From Bacteroidales bacterium (GTDB lineage Bacteria > Bacteroidota > Bacteroidia > Bacteroidales > F082), in assembly GCA_023229135.1 (NCBI GenBank), contig JALNZT010000001.1:202174-266173 (forward strand): a stretch of DNA of 64,000 nt, read 5' to 3'. How positions within the stretch are numbered: position 1 is the stretch's first letter; every line of letters begins with the position of its first letter. The notes under the pieces are model-generated. The model worked only from the letters and a program-made list of their open reading frames with translations. It was not told the origin of the DNA and did no database searches. Shown one piece after another: positions 26,247 to 33,995 of the stretch. A program made the position numbers and the translations under genes.

Positions 26247-26915
26247 TTACAAATCAGGGGTTGTTGGCGCAAAAATATATTGTAAAATATTCGCTCCCAT
26301 CTTCAGCGCTTTTTGTCGAGTTTCTTCTGAATCATTGTGTACGCGCTGATCTTCCCAGCCATCACCCAAGTCAGTTTCGTAGGTATAAAGACAAATCAGT
26401 CGTCCTTCAAAGAACAAACCAAAAGCTTGTGCAGGTTTGTTATCATGTTCATGGATTTTTGGAACGCCGCCGGGAAAATCAAATTTCTGATGAAAAATAG
26501 GATGACTGGCCGGCAGTTCGATAAATTCCAGTTCGGGAAAAACTTTTTTAATCTGAGGTCTTATAAACTGATCGAGACCGTAGTTATCATCGATATGCAG
26601 AAAGCCACCGGAAATGAGGTAGTTACGTAAGTTTTGTGTTTCTTCGCTGTCAAAAATCACGTTGCCGTGGCCAGTCAGATGCACAAAAGGATAGTTGAAA
26701 ATAGCGGGATCGCCAGGTTCAACCGTAGCAATCTCGGTGGAGATATTGGTGCCAAGTTGGCTGTTGGCAAATTTCACCAGGTTAGGCAATGAGGTAGGAT
26801 TGGCGTACCAGTCGCCGCCGCCACGGTATTTCATCAGGGCAATTTGGAAATCCTGTGCCTGCAAAGCGAATTGCGTCAGCAAAAACAAAACAACTAAAGT
26901 GGAACGTATTTTCAT
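26247..26915 (-). CDS. DUF4159 domain protein, secreted
   Basis: From the ATG at 26915 the product has 222 residues: a signal peptide (MKIRSTLVVLFLLTQFALQAQ) and then the DUF4159 domain (QIALMKYRGGGDWYANPTSLPNL, VHLTGHGNV, YLISGGFLHIDDNYG, HPIFHQKFDFPGG). The fold resembles a glutamine-amidotransferase-like beta/alpha unit; function unknown. An in-frame ATG at 26948 would remove the signal peptide from the N-terminus, and 26915 overlaps the RsmE stop as ATGA, so 26915 is the real start. Confidence 0.82.
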   Translation of the reverse strand: MKIRSTLVVLFLLTQFALQAQDFQIALMKYRGGGDWYANPTSLPNLVKFANSQLGTNISTEIATVEPGDPAIFNYPFVHLTGHGNVIFDSEETQNLRNYLISGGFLHIDDNYGLDQFIRPQIKKVFPELEFIELPASHPIFHQKFDFPGGVPKIHEHDNKPAQAFGLFFEGRLICLYTYETDLGDGWEDQRVHNDSEETRQKALKMGANILQYIFAPTTPDL

Positions 26916-27619
26916 TTCATTTGATTTATAAGTTGAAGGCTGTGGCAAGCTACCAAAGCAGCCGTTTCGGTGCGGAGTCTTGCCTGTCCCAGACTGACAG
27001 TTTCAAAGCCATTGATCTGTGCCAGAGCTACTTCCTCTGGGCTGAAATCACCTTCGGGACCGATCAAAACCAAGCAGTTTTCTCCTTTTTTATAGGTGTT
27101 AGCCAGCAAGTCAGTAACGCCTCCATCAATCCAGGCGATAAATTTTCGACCTTGAAAATCTTGTTTAACAAACTGGTTAAAACTTTGTAAATCATGTATT
27201 TTAGGTAAGCGACTTTTCAGCGACTGTTTCAGTGCTGCCACCAACACTTTTTGAAGACGCTCAGGTTTTACCTGCCTTCTCTCGGAATGAAAAGAATGAA
27301 ATAGGAAAATCTCGTCAATGCCAATTTCGGTAGCTTTTTCTAAAAACCATTCTAATCTGTCATTATTTTTGGTGGGTGCAATGGCAATACAAAGCTTAAA
27401 AGACCAAAAATCATAGCCTTTTTCTGGATTAGAAAGCGCTACTACAGCTTTTTTCGGATGGGCTTCTTGCATCACTGCATCGAAAATTTTGCCGCTGCCA
27501 TTGGTGATTTTAAAAGCTGTTCCGACCTCCATGCGCAGCACCCGCACACAATGCTTCGATTCCTCTTCGGGCAGTGTCATTATGCCAATTTTGGCTTCTG
27601 GAAGACAAGCGAAATGCAT
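26912..27619 (-). CDS. rsmE: 16S rRNA m3U1498 methyltransferase
   Basis: The 235 residues show the RsmE layout: an N-terminal PUA-like domain (SKHCVRVLRMEVG, ITNGSGKIFDA) and a C-terminal SPOUT knot with VLIGPEGDFSPEEVALA and LGQARLRTETAALVACHSL. It methylates N3 of U1498 in 16S rRNA with S-adenosylmethionine. The DUF4159 gene follows with a 4-bp overlap, a pairing I have seen described for Bacteroidota but whose meaning is not known. Confidence 0.93.
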   Translation of the reverse strand: MHFACLPEAKIGIMTLPEEESKHCVRVLRMEVGTAFKITNGSGKIFDAVMQEAHPKKAVVALSNPEKGYDFWSFKLCIAIAPTKNNDRLEWFLEKATEIGIDEIFLFHSFHSERRQVKPERLQKVLVAALKQSLKSRLPKIHDLQSFNQFVKQDFQGRKFIAWIDGGVTDLLANTYKKGENCLVLIGPEGDFSPEEVALAQINGFETVSLGQARLRTETAALVACHSLQLINQMK

Positions 27620-27671
27620 ATTTCTATCTTTTGGTACAAAGTAAATGAAAAACTTGAAAAACAGTCATCAT

Positions 27672-29537
27672 TTAGTAACTTAAAAACTCCTCAAACCAAA
27701 CTTGCAGATAGGCTTTTCCCTGTTTTATGATGCTGTCTTCTTTGGCTGGAGGCAATGCTTTTTGAAGGTAACGGTCTGCTTTTTTCTCCCAAACGAAATA
27801 ACCATCGTCAGTTTTGAAACCGAGGCCTTCGTTGGTTTCAAAATAAGCAAAGGGCTTGTAGCAGCGATTGAACAGGTTTTTACTCCAGAAAAAATCCTGC
27901 TGCGAAAGTCCTAATTGCGCTAGCAAAGTGGCCGGAATATCTGTGTTTCCACTGATTGCATCAAATTGTTTTCCGCGCAGTGAATCTTTAAGTGCCGGCC
28001 CGACAATCAGCAAAGGGATTTTTCGGTATTCAAAAGATGCGACCGGATGGTTGCGGTAGGTGTTGTGGCTGTGGTCGGCCATAATCAGAAATACGGTGTT
28101 TTCGTACCAGCTTTGTTGCCGTACTGCTTCAAAAAATAGTCCCAGCGACATATCCGTATAATGCGCCGAATTGACAAAATCCTTTTCCAGTTTTGGCCAT
28201 TGAATACTATGTTCCATCGGGAAATCGTATGGCGAATGCGAGCTCAGTGTGAAAATCGTGCTAAAAAATGGCTCCGGAAATTTATTCAGTTCGCCGGCAT
28301 ACCAGGGCAACATAAACGAGTCATGCACGCCAAGTTTTCCGCGTGGGAAATCTTCTTTGATATCGCTGCCTTCAACAATCTTAACAAACTCATTATAAAT
28401 AAGATAGGAGAGGATGTTGCCGTAAATCAGTTGTCCGCCAAAGTAAAAGCTGGTGTGGTAGTTTTGTTGATTGAGGGTTTTCACAAAGCTGGGCAGTGCT
28501 TTGTATTTTTCGGGATGATTGGTGATGGTGGTGAGCGGAAGTCCGGGCATTCCTGCAAAAAGAGATCCGATGGCTTGTTGTGAGCGGTTTGCGCTGGCAT
28601 AAAAATTCGTGAAAAGCAGCCCATCTTCTTCCAGGGCGGCGAAATTGGGCGTAATTCCCGGCTCGCCGCCCAACGAAGCAATCAGGTCAGCCGACCAGCT
28701 TTCGAGCAGCACAATCACGATATTGGGTTTTTTTATTTTCAGGATGGAAATAGTGCTGTCGCAAGTTGTGTGGTGCAGCGCTTCAACCAAAACGCGTGCT
28801 TCCGACTCGGGCATGCTTTTGAACAGGTTTTCTTTGTTAAAACTCCTGGAGTCGAGCGTGCTGACCAACATATTATAGGCAGGGTTTACCGCAGTGATAT
28901 TGAGAATATTGGCCTGGCTAAAATAAGCTGCACTCGAAGTGATGGGAATCTCTTTGAGGCCACCGCGAATACCAAAAAACAACAAAAATGACCAAATTGG
29001 AAATGACCAGATTAGCTGCTTAGGTTTCGGTATGGAAAAAGTTTTTTTTATGTCAAACCATTTGAGGTAGAGTAATATGGCCGCAGCAGAAATGAATATC
29101 CACAAACCTATCATCAGGAAAAAACTACTACTTTCTGCCGAATTAAAAATCTCGTCGGGATGGCGTAGGTAAGCCAATGCTTTGTATGAAAGTTTGGTTT
29201 TCCACTCGGCGTATAAACCAGTTTCGCCCAAAGCTAAAAGTATGTACAACACAATCATTATCAATGAATAATAGCGTATCACTTTCAGCGGGAAACGACT
29301 TTGTAAAAGCGTTGCAGCGCATATTAGCAAAAAAGGTAAGATCAGTAAATAGCTAATTGTGGAAATATCTAACCAAAACGCAGCTGGGAAAACCCTTAAA
29401 ACCTCAACAAAAGGAACGGCTTCGGCCTGCAAAAGCTGGTTATAGTAAAGCAAAAAAATCACCCGGAGGGCCGTAAAAATCAGCAGCCAGAATAAAGCCA
29501 GCTTAGGCAGCGATAGTTGTGATTGTAGTGTTTTCAT
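27672..29537 (-). CDS. LTA-synthase-like membrane phosphotransferase (sulfatase fold)
   Basis: A 621-residue protein with five N-terminal membrane helices (about 1-210) and a large extracytoplasmic alkaline-phosphatase/sulfatase domain. Metal and active-site features are PNIVIVLLESWS, the segment ASANRSQQAIGS, and FLIMADHSHNTYR. In Staphylococcus LtaS the nucleophile is a Thr; here the aligned residue is the Ser of NRS. Members transfer phosphoglycerol or phosphoethanolamine groups to envelope glycans or lipids. A Gram-negative cell has no lipoteichoic acid, so the acceptor is another envelope molecule. Confidence 0.82.
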   Translation of the reverse strand: MKTLQSQLSLPKLALFWLLIFTALRVIFLLYYNQLLQAEAVPFVEVLRVFPAAFWLDISTISYLLILPFLLICAATLLQSRFPLKVIRYYSLIMIVLYILLALGETGLYAEWKTKLSYKALAYLRHPDEIFNSAESSSFFLMIGLWIFISAAAILLYLKWFDIKKTFSIPKPKQLIWSFPIWSFLLFFGIRGGLKEIPITSSAAYFSQANILNITAVNPAYNMLVSTLDSRSFNKENLFKSMPESEARVLVEALHHTTCDSTISILKIKKPNIVIVLLESWSADLIASLGGEPGITPNFAALEEDGLLFTNFYASANRSQQAIGSLFAGMPGLPLTTITNHPEKYKALPSFVKTLNQQNYHTSFYFGGQLIYGNILSYLIYNEFVKIVEGSDIKEDFPRGKLGVHDSFMLPWYAGELNKFPEPFFSTIFTLSSHSPYDFPMEHSIQWPKLEKDFVNSAHYTDMSLGLFFEAVRQQSWYENTVFLIMADHSHNTYRNHPVASFEYRKIPLLIVGPALKDSLRGKQFDAISGNTDIPATLLAQLGLSQQDFFWSKNLFNRCYKPFAYFETNEGLGFKTDDGYFVWEKKADRYLQKALPPAKEDSIIKQGKAYLQVWFEEFLSY

Positions 29538-29651
29538 CAGGGCTGCAAAAGTACGATATATTGTATAATGATAAGCTGCTGATTTATTGCTGAAGTATCG
29601 ACTTTGGTACTGATAAAAATGCGTATTTCAGTGCAAAACAACCTAATTCCG

Positions 29652-29659
29652 TATCTTTG
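29652..29659 (+). promoter_or_regulatory. Probable -7 box (TATCTTTG) for yggS
   Basis: TATCTTTG matches TAnnTTTG and lies 30 bp before the ATG at 29690. The -33 region has no clean TTG. Confidence 0.5.
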
Positions 29660-29689
29660 CACTGTTTTAAAGACTAAAATTACGCTGTG

Positions 29690-30376
29690 ATGAACAATAC
29701 AATTGCCGAAAATCTAAAAGCTGTCAAAGCAACAATTCCCGAAGGGGTTAAGCTGGTTGCTGTTTCTAAAACTAAATCGAACAGCGAAATTATGGAGGCA
29801 TATAACGTTGGCCACCGCTGTTTTGGAGAGAATAAAGCACAGGAGCTGGAGCGCAAAACGGGCGAGCTTCCTAAAGATATCGACTGGCATTTTATTGGTC
29901 ACCTGCAAACCAATAAAGTAAAAAATATTGTGCCTTTTGTGGCTATGATTGAAGGGGTTGACCGCCTAAGAGTCTTGAAGGAAATCAACAAGCAGGCAGC
30001 TAGGCATGAACGTGTGGTAAAGTGTTTATTGCAGTTTCACATTGCAGAAGAAGATACCAAATTTGGTCTGGATCGCGAAGAAGTTAAGGAGTTGTTACTT
30101 TCGGAGGACTACAAAGCAATGCAAAACGTGCATATTGTTGGTGTGATGGGCATGGCCACTTTTACAGAAGATATGGATCAGGTAAGGCGTGAGTTCAAGT
30201 TTCTGAAATCCATTTTCGACTGGCTGAAAAAAGATTATTTTGCTGATCAGCCTGATTTCAAGGAAGTTTCGATGGGTATGTCAGGCGACTATCCAATCGC
30301 TATAGAAGAAGGTGCCACGATGGTTCGTGTGGGCAGCCTGATTTTTGGCGAGAGAAACTACGGCAAAAACGTTTAG
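29690..30376 (+). CDS. YggS/PLPBP-family PLP homeostasis protein
   Basis: The 228-residue protein is a single PLP barrel: Lys in LVAVSKTKS near residue 26, CFGENKAQEL, WHFIGHLQTNK, and the phosphate-binding C-terminus MGMSGDYPIAIEEGATMVRVGSLIFGER. It binds and buffers pyridoxal phosphate and has no racemase activity in studied members. A GTG three bases upstream is in frame; I take the ATG at 29690. It overlaps no gene and is followed 4 bp later by the exchanger start. Confidence 0.9.
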   Translation: MNNTIAENLKAVKATIPEGVKLVAVSKTKSNSEIMEAYNVGHRCFGENKAQELERKTGELPKDIDWHFIGHLQTNKVKNIVPFVAMIEGVDRLRVLKEINKQAARHERVVKCLLQFHIAEEDTKFGLDREEVKELLLSEDYKAMQNVHIVGVMGMATFTEDMDQVRREFKFLKSIFDWLKKDYFADQPDFKEVSMGMSGDYPIAIEEGATMVRVGSLIFGERNYGKNV

Positions 30377-30380
30377 TTGC

Positions 30381-31337
30381 ATGACAATCACCTACGTACT
30401 TTTTGCTGTCGGTTTTGTTATTTTAATTTTGGGAGCCAACTTGTTGGTAAACGGCTCGGTGTCGCTGGGCTTACGTGCAGATCTCTCACCCCTTGTTATC
30501 GGTCTTACGGTGGTGGCTTTCGGTACTTCATTACCCGAGTTGGTTATCAACGTATTTGCTTCATTAAAAGGCAGTTCCGATCTGGCAATCGGTAATGTAC
30601 TGGGTAGCAATATCATGAATATCTTTCTGATTTTGGGCGTCAGCGCGCTGATTATGCCGCTTCATGTTGAACGTATTTCGATTTACAGAGATATTCCGGT
30701 TGGTTTGTTCGCGACCTTGTTTTTTGGCCTGATAGCCAATGGTTATTTTATGGGCTTCGACCTGGTCATCAACCGTTTTGATGGCTTTATGTTGCTGGCA
30801 ATGTTTGGTTTATATTTGTGGTTCACGCTCAAAAAAGGTAAGCCGATCGAAGTGGATATAGACATTGAAAAACAAGTTCCTGCTTCCTGGACTAAGACCT
30901 TGCTGCTGATTTTTGGTGGTTTGGTCGGCTTGTATTTTGGTGGCGAATGGGTTTCGGAGGGTGCACTCGAAGTTGCCAGAGCCTTTGGTATCAGCGAAAC
31001 AGCTGTTGGTCTCACCATTGTTGCTGCCGCTACCTCGTTACCTGAACTGGTTACAGCTATTGTGGCTGCCATGAAGAATAAAATCGAGATAGTAATGGGT
31101 AATGTGTTGGGTTCCAATATCATCAATATTTTTATCGTATTGGGTACCAGTGCTGTCATCAATCCGCTGGCATATCAGACACAGCTAAATGTGGAGCTGG
31201 GAATGGTAGTGGCTGCTAACCTGGCACTTGTAGCCTTGATATACTTAGGCAAAGGAAAGCGACTTAGCCGCATTGAAGGCACTTTACTTATCATGATTTA
31301 TGCTGTCTTTATCTGGTTCTCACTCAATTACAATTAG
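30381..31337 (+). CDS. Na+/Ca2+ exchanger family membrane protein (CaCA, YrbG-like)
   Basis: From the ATG at 30381 the product has 318 residues with ten membrane helices and the two inverted alpha repeats of the family: GTSLPELVINVFASLKGSSD...GNVLGSNIMNIFLILG and ATSLPELVTAIVAAMKNKIE...GNVLGSNIINIFIVLG. The acidic residues of SLPEL bind the cation. It would exchange Ca2+ for Na+ or H+ at the inner membrane. A longer frame starting at 30345 would overlap yggS by 32 bp and lacks support. Confidence 0.9.
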   Translation: MTITYVLFAVGFVILILGANLLVNGSVSLGLRADLSPLVIGLTVVAFGTSLPELVINVFASLKGSSDLAIGNVLGSNIMNIFLILGVSALIMPLHVERISIYRDIPVGLFATLFFGLIANGYFMGFDLVINRFDGFMLLAMFGLYLWFTLKKGKPIEVDIDIEKQVPASWTKTLLLIFGGLVGLYFGGEWVSEGALEVARAFGISETAVGLTIVAAATSLPELVTAIVAAMKNKIEIVMGNVLGSNIINIFIVLGTSAVINPLAYQTQLNVELGMVVAANLALVALIYLGKGKRLSRIEGTLLIMIYAVFIWFSLNYN

Positions 31338-31371
31338 TCTTTGCCAGAAAAGACAAACACACCATCAAATA

Positions 31372-32172
31372 TCACAGTTTCAGCTTCATTTGTATGGCCT
31401 GCACTTCTTTCTGAAGCTGCTTCACGGTTTCGGCCAGCGGCTCGCGCTCGCGATTTTTCTCGGGCATTTCGGAGCTGATGTAATGTACAAATTTCCAGAT
31501 CTCCTGCACTTCGCTAACGGGCAAATCAAAAGGCTCGTAAAGTGGATTTAACGAACTCATCCTGAGGGTTCCATCTTCTTTCATCCTGTTTTCTACAAGC
31601 TTAAAAACCACACCATCTTCGCGTGTGAGTACAATATAAGGCTGGTGGCTACGAAGAAACTGCCAGTCGATTACGTACTCGCCGGTAACATAAGATTTGT
31701 CGGGAATGGGCAGCATAGAGTCGCCACTAATCTGAAAGGTGCGGTATTTTTTACTGCGCGACAAAAACGGCAGGTGAAAAGCCGGCAGCACCTTAATATA
31801 TTCCGGATCAGCAAAACCGGTGCCATAGCCGGCTTTGGCTTTCTCGTTTACCAGCTCAATATTTTCGTTGTTCTGGCTGTCGATGGTGGTGGTGAGTACC
31901 CTGAGGTTGCTGCCTTTGATAAACACATCGAAGCCGCGCTCAAGCTGGTTGAGATGGTATTCGCTGAGGCTGGCCAAATCTACCTTGATAAGCGTGTCAA
32001 CGGCTATGTTGAAATAGTCAGAAAAAGCCACTAAGATGTCGATGCCGGGCTGCGCTACCTTGTTTTCGTAGCCACTCAGCGTAGAGCGTTTCATGTTGAG
32101 GGCAAAAGCCACCTCATCCTGTGTGCGGCCGCGCCTTTTGCGCAAAAATTTAATGTTGGAGTTGAAGTTCAT
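31372..32172 (-). CDS. XRE-type repressor with S24 (LexA/UmuD-like) peptidase domain
   Basis: The 266 residues start with an HTH (RRGRTQDEVAFALNMKRSTLSGYENKVAQPGIDIL, about 12-46), followed by a linker with a possible cleavage site (KAGYG) and an S24 domain holding the catalytic Ser of ISGDSMLPI and Lys of VVFKLVEN. A coiled coil ends the protein. Repressors of this type cleave themselves on DNA damage. It is divergent from DNA polymerase IV, and a 12-bp palindrome lies at its own promoter, so SOS-like control of both genes is likely. Confidence 0.85.
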   Translation of the reverse strand: MNFNSNIKFLRKRRGRTQDEVAFALNMKRSTLSGYENKVAQPGIDILVAFSDYFNIAVDTLIKVDLASLSEYHLNQLERGFDVFIKGSNLRVLTTTIDSQNNENIELVNEKAKAGYGTGFADPEYIKVLPAFHLPFLSRSKKYRTFQISGDSMLPIPDKSYVTGEYVIDWQFLRSHQPYIVLTREDGVVFKLVENRMKEDGTLRMSSLNPLYEPFDLPVSEVQEIWKFVHYISSEMPEKNREREPLAETVKQLQKEVQAIQMKLKL

Positions 32173-32250
32173 CGCGGGTTAAATTTTTTAAAAAAGTGAA
32201 TATTTTTTTGTTGCAATTTTTGAAAAATGATTAAATTACCGTCGTTAAAA

Positions 32251-32262
32251 TGATTATAATCA
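32251..32262. promoter_or_regulatory. Palindromic operator candidate between repressor and dinB
   Basis: TGATTATAATCA is a perfect 12-bp palindrome lying just downstream of the repressor's -7 box, around its transcript start. A partial copy, TGATTAAATTA, lies 24 bp away at 32228. This would suit autorepression by the S24 protein. Confidence 0.5.
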
Positions 32263-32265
32263 CGT

Positions 32266-32295
32266 CAAAAGTACAACAATTAAATAAAATGTCAA
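32266..32295 (-). promoter_or_regulatory. Bacteroidota promoter of the S24 repressor
   Basis: On the reverse strand TTG (32293-32295), 19 bp, and TACTTTTG (32266-32273) match the consensus exactly. The palindrome at 32251-32262 starts 3 bp beyond the -7 box. Confidence 0.75.
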
Positions 32296-32317
32296 GTTTT
32301 TAAGTATATTTTTTTCA

Positions 32318-33472
32318 ATGATTTCAAAAACAATTGCACATTTAGACCTCGACACCTTTTTTGTGTCGGTAGAACGTTTGGTAAATCCATCGCTGAACGG
32401 CAAGCCGGTAATTATCGGTGGCGTCTCAGATCGTGGCGTGGTGGCGAGTTGTAGCTACGAAGCGCGGCGCTTTGGGGTACATTCGGCCATGCCGATGCGG
32501 ATGGCACGCCAGCTGTGTAGCGAGGCGGTGTATGTGCGTGGCGATATGGAGCTGTATTCGCAATATTCGCGCCTGGTTACCGACGTGATTGCCGATAGCG
32601 CACCGCTTTACGAGAAGGCTTCGGTGGATGAGCATTACTTAGACCTCAGCGGGATGGACCGCTTTTTTGGTATTTATAAATGGACGCACGAATTGCGCGA
32701 GCGAATCATCCGCGAGACGGGACTGCCGATCTCATTTGGGCTTTCGCAAAATAAGACGGTATCGAAAATTGCTACCGGACAGGCCAAGCCGAATGGCGCG
32801 CTGCAAGTGCTTCCCGAGCAGGTACATCCTTTTTTGGATCCGCTTTCAATCCGTAAAATCCCGATGGTTGGCGATGTCGGCTTTAGGCTGCTGCGCTCGA
32901 TGGGTGTGGCAAAAATTGGCACGCTGCGGCTGATGCCGCCCGAAATGGTGCAGCAGGTGTTGGGTAAAAACGGCTTAATGGTCTGGAAAAAAGCTAACGG
33001 CATAGATCCCAGTCCGGTAAAGCCTTACAGCGAACAGAAATCGATGAGCAGCGAGCACACCTTTGAGCAGGACACCACCGATATGGCGCTGCTGCGGCAA
33101 AAGCTGTCGCATATTGTCGAAAAACTGGCTTTTGAGCTGCGCAACAAGCAAAAACTTACCGGCTGTGTTACCGTGAAGATCCGTTATGCCAACTTCGACA
33201 CGCACAGCCGCCAGAAACATATTGCTTATACCGCCTTCGACCATATTTTGCTCAACAACGTGATGGAGCAGTTTGCTCAGCTTTACAACCGCCGGATGTT
33301 GATCAGGCTGGTAGGCGTGCGCTTCAGTCAGTTGGTGGGAGGTTCGCAGCAGTTGAATATGTTTGAAGACACGCCCGAAATGAGCAATTTGTATCAGGCC
33401 ATGGATCACATCCGCAGGCGCTACGGAAAAGCGGCCGTTGGCAGGGCAGGGGGGATGGCTTATCCGGTTTAG
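32318..33472 (+). CDS. dinB: Y-family DNA polymerase IV
   Basis: The 384 residues contain the Y-family palm, fingers, thumb and little-finger domains. Metal-binding acids are in HLDLDTFFVSVE (residues 9-20) and SVDEHYLDLSG (about 103-113); the usual residue after DE is Ala, here His. The C-terminal QLNMFED segment is a beta-clamp binding motif. It copies damaged DNA with low fidelity. It is divergent from an S24 repressor, consistent with damage-induced control. Confidence 0.92.
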   Translation: MISKTIAHLDLDTFFVSVERLVNPSLNGKPVIIGGVSDRGVVASCSYEARRFGVHSAMPMRMARQLCSEAVYVRGDMELYSQYSRLVTDVIADSAPLYEKASVDEHYLDLSGMDRFFGIYKWTHELRERIIRETGLPISFGLSQNKTVSKIATGQAKPNGALQVLPEQVHPFLDPLSIRKIPMVGDVGFRLLRSMGVAKIGTLRLMPPEMVQQVLGKNGLMVWKKANGIDPSPVKPYSEQKSMSSEHTFEQDTTDMALLRQKLSHIVEKLAFELRNKQKLTGCVTVKIRYANFDTHSRQKHIAYTAFDHILLNNVMEQFAQLYNRRMLIRLVGVRFSQLVGGSQQLNMFEDTPEMSNLYQAMDHIRRRYGKAAVGRAGGMAYPV

Positions 33473-33995
33473 GAAGCGGGAAAAAGCCTATATTATTCCT
33501 AAAAAAATGATTTAAGATTTAGGATGTTGGAATTTAGAACTTTATGAATAAATTATGAAAATCATTCTCTTACGAGAGCGTTTAGCCTGCCTTAAGGCTT
33601 GAATAATACAGGTTTTTTTTATTTGTGAATTGTGTTAAAATACGTTAATTTCGTTGGCGAAATAAGTTCATAAACTGCGTCTGTTAAGCTGGGGTTGGAT
33701 AAGTGGGATGTTGCAGGCGTTTTGAACATAAACAGCAACCAACCCTAAAGTACTTTCCGTGTGCGGCTTACCGAAAGTATATGGGACTGAGAAGGCGATA
33801 GCGTGTGGGGTGTTAACAGATTTAGAGCATTTTTTATCAAGATTTGGCGTGCGTAGTGGCCGCCGCGGGGCAGAAGGAGACACAGGGCCATGGGTCTCAA
33901 CTGCGTGATAAACATAAATACTGATGGCAAACAGTCCCGAAATAAACGACAAGAAAAGTTCGCATATCTTCCATTAGAATGAAATATACGCAACA
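33473..33995. other. Structured non-coding region before the recombinase
   Basis: No convincing gene lies in these 523 bp. A weak terminator for dinB (CCTG at 33586, CAGG at 33609, then eight T's) comes first. From about 33685 the DNA becomes GC-richer and full of inverted repeats: GGGTTGG (33692-33698) with CCAACCC, GTTGC with GCAAC inside it, TACTTTC with GAAAGTA around 33750-33781, and GAGAC (33877-33881) with GTCTC (33894-33898). It ends with AATATACGCAA next to the recombinase ATG, half of the palindrome found after that gene. It may hold an RNA, a recombination site or the cassette promoter; I cannot tell which. Confidence 0.5.

Noticed and set aside
30345..30380. Upstream start for the Na+/Ca2+ exchanger
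   Set aside because: It would add a non-membrane stretch and overlap yggS by 32 bp; the ATG at 30381 begins directly before the first helix.
33745..33785. Resemblance to group II intron domain V (CCGTGTGCGG with a GAAAGT stem)
   Set aside because: The second arm and GAAA tetraloop of domain V are missing and no intron reverse transcriptase is nearby.
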